This document shows positions 21,665 through 31,667 of a DNA stretch of 31,667 nt, one piece after another (the stretch's first letter is position 1; every line of letters begins with the position of its first letter). The notes beneath the pieces were generated by a model that worked only from the letters and a program-made list of their open reading frames with translations, was not told where the DNA came from and made no database searches. Where the stretch lies: the NCBI GenBank assembly GCA_023475455.1, contig JAMCVR010000009.1:1-31667 (forward strand). The letters run 5' to 3'. The position numbers were made by a program, and so were the translations under genes. The DNA comes from Thermoplasmatota archaeon. Lineage in GTDB: Bacteria; Pseudomonadota; Gammaproteobacteria; Burkholderiales; Thiobacillaceae.

Positions 21665-23200
21665 TTACACCTGCGGATGCGCCCGCTCGCGCTTGCTGTG
21701 CAGCTTGTTCAGCGCGTGCAGGTAGGCCTTGGCCGAGGCCACCACGATGTCGGTGTCGGCGCCCTGCCCGTTGACCACGCGGCCGTCGAGCGCCAGCCGC
21801 ACGGTGACCTCGCCCTGCGCGTCGGTGCCGCTGGTGATGTTGTTGACCGAGTACAGCAGCAGGGTGGCGCCGCTCTTGACCACCGATTCGAGCGCCTTGA
21901 AGGTGGCATCGACCGGCCCGGAACCCTGGCCGTCGGCCTGCTTCTCGGCGCCGTCGTCGGTGAACACCAGCTGCGCGTGCGGGACTTCGCCAGTCTCCGA
22001 ACAGACTTTCATCGACACCAGCTTGAAGCGCTCGTGCCCGGCGGCGTAGCCCTCGTCGGAGACCAGCGCCTGCAGGTCCTCGTCGAAGATCTCGCGCTTC
22101 TTGTCGGCCAGATCCTTGAAGCGGGCGAACGCGGTGTTGAGCGCCTCCTCGGTCTCCAGAACAATGCCCAGCTCGGCAAGCTTGCTTTTGAACGCGGCGC
22201 GGCCGGACAGCTTGCCGAGCGTCAGCCGGTTGGCATGCCAGCCCACGTCTTCGGCGCGCATGATTTCGTAGGTCTCGCGGTGCTTCAGCACGCCGTCCTG
22301 GTGGATGCCGGACTCGTGCGCGAAGGCGTTGGCGCCGACGATGGCCTTGTTCGGCTGCACCGGGTAGCCGGTGATGGTCGAGACGAGCTTGGACGCCGGC
22401 ACGATCTGGGTGGCGTCGATGCGCGTGTCGCAGTGGAACACGTCGCGGCGGGTGCGCACCGCCATCACAATTTCCTCCAGCGAGGCGTTGCCGGCGCGCT
22501 CGCCGAGGCCGTTGATGGTGCATTCGACCTGGCGCGCGCCGTTCATCACCGCGGCGAGCGAGTTGGCGACCGCCATGCCGAGGTCGTTGTGGCAGTGGGT
22601 CGACCAGATCACCTTGCCGGAATTCGGAACCCGCTCGATCAGCTGCTTCATGCGCTCGCCCCACAGGGCCGGGATGCTGTAGCCGACGGTGTCGGGCACG
22701 TTGATGGTTTTGGCGCCGGCCTGGATCACTTCGTCGAAGATGCGGACCAGGAAATCCATCTCGGAGCGCACCGCGTCCTCGGCCGAGAACTCGACGTCGT
22801 CGGTGTATTCGAGCGCGAGCTTGACCGCCTTGATCGCGGCCTCGACGACCTGGTCCGGCTGCATGCGCAGCTTCTTCTCCATGTGGATCGGGCTGGTGGC
22901 GATGAAGGTGTGGATACGACCGGACTTGGCGGGCTCGATCGCGCCGCCCGCCGCGTGGATGTCGCGCTCGTTGGCGCGGGCCAGCGAGCAGACGGTCGAT
23001 TCGCGGATGGTTTCGGCAATGGCGCGGATGGCGTCGGCGTCGCCCGGGCTGGCCGCGGCGAAGCCGGCCTCGATCACGTCGACGCCGAGCTTCTCCAGCT
23101 GGCGGGCGATGCGGAGTTTCTCATCCTTGGTCATCGACGCGCCGGGGCTTTGCTCGCCGTCGCGCAAGGTGGTGTCGAAAATAAACAAACGGTCGTTCAT
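21665..23200 (-). CDS. leuA: 2-isopropylmalate synthase
   Basis: LeuA condenses acetyl-CoA with 2-oxoisovalerate in the first committed step of leucine synthesis. The 511-residue reading starts at ATG 23200 ([20 protein letters not shown]), preceded by a GGAG site; in-frame starts further up lack family similarity. [12 protein letters not shown] and the metal site in [15 protein letters not shown] are typical, as is [34 protein letters not shown] marks the linker domain. The C-terminal regulatory domain, from about residue 385, is the leucine-feedback part. The gene closes a cluster with ilvI-ilvH-ilvC-psd-pssA and is followed by a strong terminator. TATAAT just upstream (about 23252-23257) could be its own -10. 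Confidence 0.96.
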   Translation of the reverse strand: MNDRLFIFDTTLRDGEQSPGASMTKDEKLRIARQLEKLGVDVIEAGFAAASPGDADAIRAIAETIRESTVCSLARANERDIHAAGGAIEPAKSGRIHTFIATSPIHMEKKLRMQPDQVVEAAIKAVKLALEYTDDVEFSAEDAVRSEMDFLVRIFDEVIQAGAKTINVPDTVGYSIPALWGERMKQLIERVPNSGKVIWSTHCHNDLGMAVANSLAAVMNGARQVECTINGLGERAGNASLEEIVMAVRTRRDVFHCDTRIDATQIVPASKLVSTITGYPVQPNKAIVGANAFAHESGIHQDGVLKHRETYEIMRAEDVGWHANRLTLGKLSGRAAFKSKLAELGIVLETEEALNTAFARFKDLADKKREIFDEDLQALVSDEGYAAGHERFKLVSMKVCSETGEVPHAQLVFTDDGAEKQADGQGSGPVDATFKALESVVKSGATLLLYSVNNITSGTDAQGEVTVRLALDGRVVNGQGADTDIVVASAKAYLHALNKLHSKRERAHPQV

Positions 23201-23306
23201 GGCAGGCTCCATGGAGGGTCGGGCCGGGGTCTCGGTCGATTCTGGCCGACGCATTATAAGGGGTTGCCGCGTGAGGCTGGCGGCGCGGGTACTGCGGGGA
23301 GGGGGT

Positions 23307-23396
23307 TTAGTGTGTGCGCGCGACGCGCAGCAGCAGGCTGCCGAACAGGACGTTCGACAGGCAGAGGAGACAGGACGGGTGCGACTGATTAGACAT
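23307..23396 (-). CDS. Candidate Leu-rich leader peptide upstream of leuA
   Basis: A 29-codon frame upstream of leuA begins [19 protein letters not shown] and ends LLLRVARTH. Seven of its 29 residues are leucine (24%), mostly clustered. It begins 15 bases after the pssA stop and ends about 106 bases before the leuA start. This is what a transcription-attenuation leader for leucine synthesis would look like. Against it, I see no good ribosome site before its ATG, and the GC hairpin downstream lacks a clear U tract. Confidence 0.4.
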   Translation of the reverse strand: MSNQSHPSCLLCLSNVLFGSLLLRVARTH

Positions 23397-23410
23397 GGTA
23401 CAAATTGTAT

Positions 23411-24193
23411 CTATTTTTCCTTGCCCGGCAAGGGGGACGTTTTTTTGCGGCGCGACAGCCGCCACAGCGCATCGGCATAGCCCGACAGGCCGTACAGCAC
23501 GAACACGCCGAACAGCACCTCGGGCGGGCTGGTCGACACCAGGATGAAGGCCAGCACGATCAGCAGGATGACGAAGAAGGGCACGCTTTTCCTGAGGTTG
23601 ATTTCCTTGCCGCTGTAGAAGCGGAAGTTGCTGACCATGGAAAGCCCGGCGAACAGCGCGATCACCGCGGCCAGCCAGCGCACCTCGCCACCCGCCACGC
23701 CGTATTCGACCATCACCCAGACGAAGCCGGCGATCAGCGCCGCCGCCGACGGACTGGGCAGTCCCTGGAAGAAGCGCTTGTCGGTGACGGTGTCGAGCTG
23801 GGTGTTGAAGCGCGCCAGCCGCAGGGCGGCGCCGGCGCAATAGACGAAGGCGGAGATCCAGCCGAATTTGCCCATGTCCTGCAGCGCGAACTCGTAGATC
23901 ACCAGCGCGGGGGCGACGCCGAACGACACCATGTCCGACAGGCTGTCGTATTCGGCACCGAAAGCGCTTTGGGTATGCGTCATGCGGGCGACGCGGCCGT
24001 CCAGCCCGTCGAGCACCATGGCGATGAAAATGGCCACCGCAGCATGCTCGAAGCGCCCGTTCATCGCCTGCACCACGGCGTAGAAGCCGGCGAACAGCGC
24101 GCCGGTGGTGAACAGGTTGGGCAGCAGATAAATGCCGCGGTCACGCATCCGGGGTCGCGTCATATCGGTCTTGCGGTGGTCGAATTCGAGCAT
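23411..24193 (-). CDS. pssA: CDP-diacylglycerol--serine O-phosphatidyltransferase
   Basis: PssA makes phosphatidylserine from CDP-diacylglycerol and serine in the inner membrane, feeding Psd. The 260-residue product from ATG 24193 (MLEFDHRK) contains RGIYLLPNLFTTGALFAGFYA. The CDP-alcohol phosphotransferase motif follows: DGLDGRVAR, then G and two D residues (FGAEYDSLSD). Several membrane segments lie in the C-terminal half, ending in RRKK. A start at 24163 (MTRPRMRDRG) is possible. The inserted MITE-like element ends only 7 bases before the 24193 ATG, so the original upstream signals are separated from the gene. Confidence 0.93.
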   Translation of the reverse strand: MLEFDHRKTDMTRPRMRDRGIYLLPNLFTTGALFAGFYAVVQAMNGRFEHAAVAIFIAMVLDGLDGRVARMTHTQSAFGAEYDSLSDMVSFGVAPALVIYEFALQDMGKFGWISAFVYCAGAALRLARFNTQLDTVTDKRFFQGLPSPSAAALIAGFVWVMVEYGVAGGEVRWLAAVIALFAGLSMVSNFRFYSGKEINLRKSVPFFVILLIVLAFILVSTSPPEVLFGVFVLYGLSGYADALWRLSRRKKTSPLPGKEK

Positions 24194-24200
24194 GGCAAAC

Positions 24201-24487
24201 CTAGGGCGTGTTAACACTAATTTCGCGTCCGCGTTGCCGCGAGAAAGCGATGGATGCAAGGCGTGTCGCGCAGGCAAGGGCCATCCCTTGCCAAGCGGCG
24301 CAACGCCGCAGACGCGCTTTCTCGCGGCAACCCGAAGGGACGGGCCGGCCAAGGTTTAATCCAGCCGGGCGCATCTCTTTGTCGCGAACCGCTTGCAGTG
24401 TAATGACACTGCGGCGCGGCCCGCTTCGCGAGCTGCATCCCGAATCGGCCTCGTCGCGGGCGTGAAATTAGTGTTAACACGCCCTAG
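24201..24487. mobile_element. MITE-like element with inverted termini and CTAG target repeats
   Basis: The 287-base segment begins CTAGGGCGTGTTAACACTAA and ends with the exact reverse complement. The terminal repeats match for at least 24 bases before a G/A difference. CTAG at both ends is probably the duplicated or palindromic target. Inside, a second perfect 17-bp inverted repeat (GTTGCCGCGAGAAAGCG) occurs at about 24233-24249 and 24314-24330. No transposase is encoded, so it would be a non-autonomous element mobilised in trans. It sits exactly between the psd stop codon and the pssA start. Confidence 0.85.
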
Positions 24488-24938
24488 CTACCAGCGAGCA
24501 AGTATGGTACGCCCGCCGCTGACTTTCTGGCCAATCGAGACCTCGGCGCGCGCCGTGGTCGGCAGGTAGACGTCCACCCTGGAGCCGAAGCGGATGAAGC
24601 CGTAGCGCTGGCCTCGCACCAGACGGTCGCCGGTGCGCACGTAGCACAGGATGCGCCGCGCGATCAGCCCGGCGATCTGCACGCAGGTGACGTCGCCGCG
24701 CGCGGACTGGATCCAGATCGCGTTGCGCTCGTTCTCGGTGGAGGCCTTGTCGAGGTCGGCGTTGACGAAGCTGCCCGGCGTGTACCAGCGGCCCTTGACC
24801 TCGCCGTCGACCGGGCTCTTGTTGGAATGCACGTTGAACACGTTCATGAACACGCTGATCTTCAGCGCCTCGCGGTCAAGGTAGGGATCGCTGACCTTCT
24901 CCACCGCGACGATGCGGCCGTCGGCCGGCGAGATCACC

Positions 24939-27360
<2,422 letters not shown>

Positions 27361-27852
27361 TCAAACTTTTAGGCTGCGCTCGCCGCGTCCGATGCCGGAC
27401 GCGCCGGTGCGCACGGTTTCGATGATGAAGGCGGGATCGATCGCTTCCAGGAAGGCGTCGAGCTTGGAGCCGGTTCCGGTCAGCTCGATGGTGTAGGTGG
27501 CGTCGGTGACGTCGATGATGCGGCCGCGGAAGATGTCGGCGGTGCGCTTCATTTCCTCGCGCCCCAGGCCCACCGCCTTGACCTTGACCAGCATCAGCTC
27601 GCGCTCGATGTGGCGGCCATCGGTCAGGTCCATCACCTTGATCACGTCGACCAGCTTGTTCAGCTGCTTGGTGATCTGCTCGATGACGTCTTCCGAGCCG
27701 GTGGTGACGATGGTCATGCGCGACAGGGTGGCGTCCTCGGTCGGCGCGACGGTGAGCGACTCGATGTTGTAGGCGCGTGCCGAGAACAGCCCGGCCACGC
27801 GCGACAGCGCGCCGGCCTCGTTTTCCATCAGGAGGGAAATGATGTGCCTCAT
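27361..27852 (-). CDS. ilvH: Acetolactate synthase small (regulatory) subunit
   Basis: The small subunit activates acetolactate synthase and makes it sensitive to valine. The 163-residue protein starts MRHIISLLMENEAGALSRVAGLFSARAYNIESLTVAPT, an ACT domain (about 1-75). A second ACT-like C-terminal domain follows (REEMKRTADIFRGRIIDVTD and on). The length equals that of E. coli IlvH. Its ATG overlaps the large-subunit stop codon by 4 bases (ATGA), so the two are translationally coupled. A short repeat of AGGCTGCGCT surrounds its 3' end. Confidence 0.95.
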   Translation of the reverse strand: MRHIISLLMENEAGALSRVAGLFSARAYNIESLTVAPTEDATLSRMTIVTTGSEDVIEQITKQLNKLVDVIKVMDLTDGRHIERELMLVKVKAVGLGREEMKRTADIFRGRIIDVTDATYTIELTGTGSKLDAFLEAIDPAFIIETVRTGASGIGRGERSLKV

Positions 27853-29561
27853 AGCTCCTCCGCCAGGATCATTTCCGACAGCCCCTTGCCGCCTTCCACC
27901 ATGGGGAAGACGTTTTCGGTCTGGTCGGTCTGGAAGTCCATGAACACCAGTCTTTCCTTCAGCGCGGGCGAGAAGGCTTCCTTCAGCGCGGCCTCGATGT
28001 CTTCCGGCTTGTCGATGCGCATGCCGACGTGGCCGTAGGCCTCGGCCAGCTTGACGAAGTCGGGCAGCGACTCCATGTAGGACTCGGCGTAGCGGCTGCC
28101 GTAGAAGAACTCCTGCCACTGCCGCACCATGCCCATGTAGCGGTTGTTGAGCATGACGACCTTGACCGGGATGCGGTACTGCTTGCAGGTGGACAGTTCC
28201 TGGATGCACATCTGGATGCTCGATTCGCCGGTGATGCAGGCGACCTGCGCCTCGGGGTGCGCGAGTTGCACGCCCATGGCGTACGGCAGGCCGACGCCCA
28301 TGGTGCCCAGCCCCCCGGAATTGATCCAGCGGCGGGGCTTGTCGAACTTGTAGTACTGCGCCGCCCACATCTGGTGCTGGCCGACGTCGGAGGTGATGTA
28401 GGCATCGCCCCGGGTCACGTCCCACAATTTCTCCACCACGTATTGCGGCTTGATGATGGGGCTGTTGCGGTTGTAATTGAGGCAGTTTTTCGAGCGCCAC
28501 AATTCGATCTGCGTCCACCAGGCATTCAGCGCGGCCGCATCGGGTTTTTCCCTGGCCTGCTTCAGCAGGGTCAGCATGTCGGCCAGCACGCTCTTGACGT
28601 CGCCGACGATGGGCACGTCGACCTTGACGCGCTTGGAAATCGACGACGGGTCGATGTCGACATGGATGATGCGGCGCTGCTCGCGTGCGAAGTGCGCGGG
28701 GTTGCCGATCACGCGGTCGTCGAAGCGCGCGCCGATGGCCAGCAGCACGTCGCAGTGCTGCATCGCCATGTTGGCTTCGTAGGTGCCGTGCATGCCGAGC
28801 ATGCCGAGGTTCTGCCTGTCGGTGGCGGGATAGCCGCCCAGCCCCATCAGCGTGTTGGTGACGGGGAAGCCCAGCAGGCGGGTCAGTTCGATCAGTTGTT
28901 CCGATGCATCGCCCAGCACCACGCCGCCGCCCGCGTAGATCATCGGGCGCCTGGCTTCGAGCAGCATCTGCACCGCGCGCTTCATCTGCCCGCTGTGGCC
29001 CTTGACCACCGGGTTGTACGAGCGCATCTCGACCGTGGCCGGGTATTCGAATTCCGTGAGGTGGGCGGTCACGTCCTTGGGCACATCGACCACCACCGGG
29101 CCGGGGCGGCCGGTGGCGGCGATGATGAAGGCCTTCTTCATCGTGACCGCCAGATCCTTCACGTCCTTGACGAGGAAGTTGTGCTTGACGCAGGGACGCG
29201 TGATGCCGACGGTGTCGACTTCCTGGAACGCATCCAGCCCGATCGCCGGGGTCGGCACCTGGCCGGTGACGACGACGATGGGAATGGAATCCATGTAGGC
29301 GGTGGCGATCCCGGTCACCGCATTGGTGACGCCCGGGCCCGAGGTGACCAGCGCCACGCCGACCCGGCCGGTGGCGCGCGCATAGGCGTCGGCGGCATGC
29401 ACCGCGGCCTGCTCGTGGCGCACCAGCACATGTTTGAACCTGTTCTGCTTGAAGATCTCGTCGTAGATGTTGAGCACGGCCCCGCCGGGATAGCCGAACA
29501 CGAACTCGACCCCCTCCTCGGCCAGACAACGTACGACGATCTCGGCGCCCGTGGCTTCCAT
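27849..29561 (-). CDS. ilvI: Acetolactate synthase large (catalytic) subunit
   Basis: This thiamine-diphosphate enzyme condenses pyruvate with pyruvate or 2-oxobutyrate in the first step of branched-chain amino-acid synthesis. The 570-residue reading starts at ATG 29561 (MEATGAEIVVRCLAEEGVEFVFGYPGG); in-frame sequence further upstream has no family similarity. The catalytic glutamate is in VRHEQAAVHAADAYARATG. FAD-domain and ThDP-domain features follow: INSGGLGTMGVGLPYAMG and ITGESSIQM, ending with VVMLNNRYMGMVRQWQ. The ThDP motif reads GES rather than the textbook GDG; Glu for Asp is common in related enzymes as I recall. No strong ribosome site is visible. An imperfect hairpin lies upstream at about 29637-29663. 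Confidence 0.95.
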   Translation of the reverse strand: MEATGAEIVVRCLAEEGVEFVFGYPGGAVLNIYDEIFKQNRFKHVLVRHEQAAVHAADAYARATGRVGVALVTSGPGVTNAVTGIATAYMDSIPIVVVTGQVPTPAIGLDAFQEVDTVGITRPCVKHNFLVKDVKDLAVTMKKAFIIAATGRPGPVVVDVPKDVTAHLTEFEYPATVEMRSYNPVVKGHSGQMKRAVQMLLEARRPMIYAGGGVVLGDASEQLIELTRLLGFPVTNTLMGLGGYPATDRQNLGMLGMHGTYEANMAMQHCDVLLAIGARFDDRVIGNPAHFAREQRRIIHVDIDPSSISKRVKVDVPIVGDVKSVLADMLTLLKQAREKPDAAALNAWWTQIELWRSKNCLNYNRNSPIIKPQYVVEKLWDVTRGDAYITSDVGQHQMWAAQYYKFDKPRRWINSGGLGTMGVGLPYAMGVQLAHPEAQVACITGESSIQMCIQELSTCKQYRIPVKVVMLNNRYMGMVRQWQEFFYGSRYAESYMESLPDFVKLAEAYGHVGMRIDKPEDIEAALKEAFSPALKERLVFMDFQTDQTENVFPMVEGGKGLSEMILAEEL

Positions 29562-29691
29562 AAACTGGCAATAAATCAATTCGTTGGTGGACCTGCGAGA
29601 GTAATCGTTTTGCCCTGTTTCGGTCAAGAAATCATGGCAAAACGGCCATCCGGACGGCTTTTGGACGTTGCCCGCGGTGCCGGCGCGCATG

Positions 29692-29723
29692 AAAAACCCT
29701 CCGCGCTGGGAGGGGTTTCTGCC
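29692..29723 (-). terminator. Intrinsic terminator after the DUF2173-like genes
   Basis: On the minus strand AAACCCCTCCC, a short loop and GGAGGGTTTTTC form a GC-rich stem with one bulged base and a run of T. It lies about 50 bases after the last DUF2173-like stop codon (29773) and upstream of ilvI, so it separates the two transcription units. Confidence 0.75.
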
Positions 29724-29772
29724 GGGTGCCGCTTCGGCCGGATCCGGCAGTCGTGGCCGATCGTGCGCCCGC

Positions 29773-30108
29773 TTATTCGTGCGCGGCTTCGCCCAGCGCC
29801 CGCATGACTTCGTTCAGCGAGCCCTGTGCGTTCTCGAACAGGCAGACCATATTGCCCGCGCTGCACACGGTCATCGCGTCGCCCTGCACAATCCAGCCCT
29901 GCGACGGCGACCAGCCGGGCATCTGCGAAAACAGGGACAGCAGATCGGTATTGCCCGACACCATGCGGCGATACCACTGGGCGAACTTGGCCAGCCGCTC
30001 CGTCAGGTCCTGCGACAGCATGCCTTCGGCCTCCATCACCACGCCGTCGTCGCGGAAGCGGCACACCGCCGTCACGCCATCGAGCACCAGGATTTTTTTC
30101 AGCGTCAT
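29773..30108 (-). CDS. DUF2173-like small protein 1
   Basis: This 111-residue cytoplasmic protein is related to the next two genes. It opens LKKILVLDGVTAVCRFRDDG and has the shared central region QGWIVQGDAMTVCSAGNMVCLFEN, followed by a helix (LNEVMRALGEAAHE). The alternating strand/helix layout resembles roadblock/LC7-like folds described for DUF2173. GAGGAG lies just before its ATG, 9 bases after the preceding stop. Its function is unknown. I recall DUF2173 proteins from sulfur-oxidising bacteria, but the sequence alone does not show a role. Confidence 0.7.
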   Translation of the reverse strand: MTLKKILVLDGVTAVCRFRDDGVVMEAEGMLSQDLTERLAKFAQWYRRMVSGNTDLLSLFSQMPGWSPSQGWIVQGDAMTVCSAGNMVCLFENAQGSLNEVMRALGEAAHE

Positions 30109-30117
30109 GCGCGCTCC

Positions 30118-30456
30118 TCAGGCTGCCTGCACGGCGTTGAAGGTGGCTTCGTAGTCGGCGTCGCGGTTTTTGACGATGACGCCGACGTTGCCGTTGACCA
30201 CCACCGACCATTCCAGGCCCACCACCGAGAAGCCCTTGAGCGGCTGAAACCCGCCCTGCCCGGTGACCGCCTCCCAGCCGCGCGCTTCCATGCCGGCAAT
30301 GGCCAGATTGGCGACGCACGAGCGGGCCAGCAGGTCCAGCACCTGCGGCGTCAACTCGGTGCCCTCGCGCAGCACGTGCGATTGCAGGTCGCCCTTGTCG
30401 CTGTAGGTAAACGCCGCCAGCGCGCCCGGCAAGTCCATCATTTTTTGCAAATCCAT
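30118..30456 (-). CDS. DUF2173-like small protein 2
   Basis: This 112-residue paralogue starts MDLQKMMDLPGALAAFTYSDKGDL and carries the equivalent central region KGFSVVGLEWSVVVNGNVGVIVKNRDADYEATFNAVQA. It lacks the QGWIV and cysteine of its neighbours, so it may have diverged in ligand binding or act as a partner subunit. GGGGGAG precedes the ATG. It is the middle gene of three on one strand. Confidence 0.7.
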   Translation of the reverse strand: MDLQKMMDLPGALAAFTYSDKGDLQSHVLREGTELTPQVLDLLARSCVANLAIAGMEARGWEAVTGQGGFQPLKGFSVVGLEWSVVVNGNVGVIVKNRDADYEATFNAVQAA

Positions 30457-30485
30457 CTCAACTCCCCCGTGTTTGGTATCAGGCT

Positions 30486-30890
30486 TCAGTACAAGGCTTC
30501 CTTGGTGTCGCCGCCCAGTTTGGCATACAGGTTGACCAGCAGGTCATCCTGCACGTCGCCGACTTTGGCGCGCATGATGGTCATGACGTCGTTCAGCAGT
30601 TCGTCGCGGTTTTCGATGAAGGCGAAATAATTGCCCACCGCACAAATGGTGATTTGATCGCCGCGCACGATCCAGCCCTGCACCGGACGGCAGCCGCAGT
30701 TCTCGGCAAAGGAATCGAAAATTTCGGACTGCATGTTGACCGACAGCGTGTTGGCACGGCACAGGATCGACGCCATGCGCGCGAATTCGTCGGTGAGCGC
30801 GCCCTCGTACGAGAAACGGTCGCCACGATAGGCATACTCGCCGGCCGCGACAACGCCGGGAATGGCCATGAGTTGCTTTACGATATGCAC
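30486..30890 (-). CDS. DUF2173-like small protein 3
   Basis: This 134-residue paralogue starts at GTG 30890 (VHIVKQLMAIPGVVAAGEYAYRGD), chosen because AAGGAGG lies 6 bases upstream. The central QGWIVRGDQITICAVGNYFAFIENRDELLNDVMTIM aligns with the first paralogue. A C-terminal extension (about 115-134) ends GGDTKEALY. It is the first gene of the three-gene set, divergent from the RDD-family gene. Its first 37 bases fall inside a segment repeated at the right end of the window. Confidence 0.7.
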   Translation of the reverse strand: MHIVKQLMAIPGVVAAGEYAYRGDRFSYEGALTDEFARMASILCRANTLSVNMQSEIFDSFAENCGCRPVQGWIVRGDQITICAVGNYFAFIENRDELLNDVMTIMRAKVGDVQDDLLVNLYAKLGGDTKEALY

Positions 30891-30960
30891 GAGCCCCCTC
30901 CTTGATTTTTGCTTATGGTTGCGGCGCCTGTGGCAAAGTGTCGCGCCAGACCGCAATATA
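30854..30960. repeat. Repeat 4B, left copy (recurs at window end)
   Basis: This 107-base segment, covering the 5' end of DUF2173-like gene 3 and the divergent spacer, recurs exactly at 31561-31667, where the window stops. It is a direct repeat with an offset of 707 bases. Confidence 0.93.
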
Positions 30961-30968
30961 GAGCCACC

Positions 30969-31406
30969 ATGCAAGACAGCGCAATAGCCCCCGCCCCCGC
31001 CCCTTTCCTGGTGCGCATCGCCTCCATGATCTATGAATCGCTGCTCGTCACGGCGGTGGTGTTCGTGGCGTCCTTCCTCGTCATTCCGGTGGTCGGCGAG
31101 ATGCGCGCGCCGTGGCAGCGCCACCTGTTTCAGATCTATATCCTGGGCGTGCTGTTCGCCTATTTCAGCGCGTTCTGGCTGCGCAGCGGGCAAACGCTGG
31201 CGATGAAAACCTGGCGCATCCGCCTGGTTCAGCAGAACGGCGACCCCCTGACGTTCAGGCAGGCGGTGCCGCGCTTTTTCCTCGCCCTGATCGGCCTGCT
31301 GCTGGCAGGCGCCGGCTTCTGGTGGGCGCTCGTCGACCGCGACCGCCAGTTCCTGCACGACCGCATCGCCGGCACCCGGCTGGTGCGCGTGCCGCGCAAG
31401 GTGTGA
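30969..31406 (+). CDS. RDD family inner-membrane protein
   Basis: This 145-residue protein has three to four hydrophobic segments: FLVRIASMIYESLLVTAVVF, SFLVIPVV, LFQIYILGVLFAYFSAFWL and PRFFLALIGLLLAGAGFWWAL. It carries the RDD-family hallmark GQTLAMKTWRIRLVQQNGDPLTF, and FLHDRIAGTRLVRV at the C-terminus. Some RDD proteins are linked to sodium export or transport, but the role here is unknown. It is divergent from the DUF2173-like genes, with about 78 bases between them. Confidence 0.88.
   Translation: MQDSAIAPAPAPFLVRIASMIYESLLVTAVVFVASFLVIPVVGEMRAPWQRHLFQIYILGVLFAYFSAFWLRSGQTLAMKTWRIRLVQQNGDPLTFRQAVPRFFLALIGLLLAGAGFWWALVDRDRQFLHDRIAGTRLVRVPRKV
31259..31372. repeat. Repeat 4A, left copy, inside the RDD gene
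   Basis: This 114-base segment recurs exactly at 31453-31566 (offset 194 bases). Confidence 0.93.
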
Positions 31407-31410
31407 GGAC

Positions 31411-31452
31411 ATGGCTTGGCGCGAGCCCCTGCGCACCCTCCGGCGGTTTCTC
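31411..31452 (+). other. First codons of a further gene, interrupted by a repeat junction
   Basis: After the RDD stop codon a new frame opens at ATG 31411 (MAWREPLRTLRRFLAG). At 31453 the sequence switches back to a copy of the RDD gene interior, so the rest of this gene is not in the window. The start looks like the next gene of the RDD operon; its identity cannot be told. Confidence 0.4.
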
Positions 31453-31667
31453 GCAGGCGGTGCCGCGCTTTTTCCTCGCCCTGATCGGCCTGCTGCTGGC
31501 AGGCGCCGGCTTCTGGTGGGCGCTCGTCGACCGCGACCGCCAGTTCCTGCACGACCGCATCGCCGGGAATGGCCATGAGTTGCTTTACGATATGCACGAG
31601 CCCCCTCCTTGATTTTTGCTTATGGTTGCGGCGCCTGTGGCAAAGTGTCGCGCCAGACCGCAATATA
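31453..31667. repeat. Nested repeats at the right end (copies of 31259-31372 and 30854-30960)
   Basis: 31453-31566 copies the RDD interior. From 31561, after the shared CGCCGG, the sequence copies 30854-30960 up to the last base of the window. No unique sequence follows. This patchwork of direct repeats at a sequence end is typical of an unresolved repeat end in an assembly. Confidence 0.9.

Noticed and set aside
21677..23392. 571-codon plus-strand frame opposite leuA
   Set aside because: It is an antisense shadow of leuA with no motifs of its own.

Overview
The window suggests a betaproteobacterium, probably a Nitrosomonadales or Thiobacillus-like sulfur oxidiser. The reasons are the high-GC coding style, the syntenic ilvI-ilvH-ilvC-psd-pssA-leuA block, and three DUF2173-type small proteins. 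This placement is inference; no rRNA or tRNA gene was found to fix it.

Layout: 1-3900 is an accessory block of visibly lower GC. It holds two Type II restriction-modification pairs (XhoI/PaeR7I-like nuclease plus beta-class methylase; PmeII-like nuclease plus beta-class methylase) and two small proteins. 3935-4754 is a HicAB toxin-antitoxin cassette flanked by two diverged copies of the nrdB 3' end. 4755-10652 is the class Ia ribonucleotide reductase pair (nrdA, nrdB), with a palindrome-rich spacer and a candidate NrdR box upstream of nrdA. 11146-14513 is a plus-strand run: purU, a conserved protein with a PilZ-like C-terminus, a WrbA-type flavoprotein and a DUF2069 membrane protein. 14589-20356 is a minus-strand cluster: SLC13/DASS carrier, DUF3604/PHP-type putative hydrolase, and a solute-binding-fold protein without a signal peptide. 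A Crp/Fnr-family regulator with its own palindromic site is divergent to it (20800-21492). 21665-29561 is the branched-chain amino-acid and phospholipid block: ilvI, ilvH, ilvC, psd, pssA and leuA, interrupted by a MITE-like element between psd and pssA, with a Leu-rich leader peptide before leuA. 29773-31452 holds three DUF2173-like genes, an RDD membrane protein and the first codons of a further gene.

A dominant oddity is a series of perfect direct tandem duplications with short junction homology: 1325 bp in nrdA, 879 bp in frame in the DUF3604 gene, 1084 bp across psd/ilvC, and a nested pair at the right end. They create a 5'-truncated nrdA copy, an enlarged DUF3604 protein and a psd'-'ilvC chimera. 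Because they share one style and leave a full-length gene beside each fragment (except DUF3604), assembly artefact is at least as likely as biology. Gene content should be read with the duplications collapsed.

The best candidate for an undescribed system is the carrier / DUF3604 / cytosolic binding-protein cluster with its divergent Crp-like regulator. Its substrate cannot be read from the sequence.
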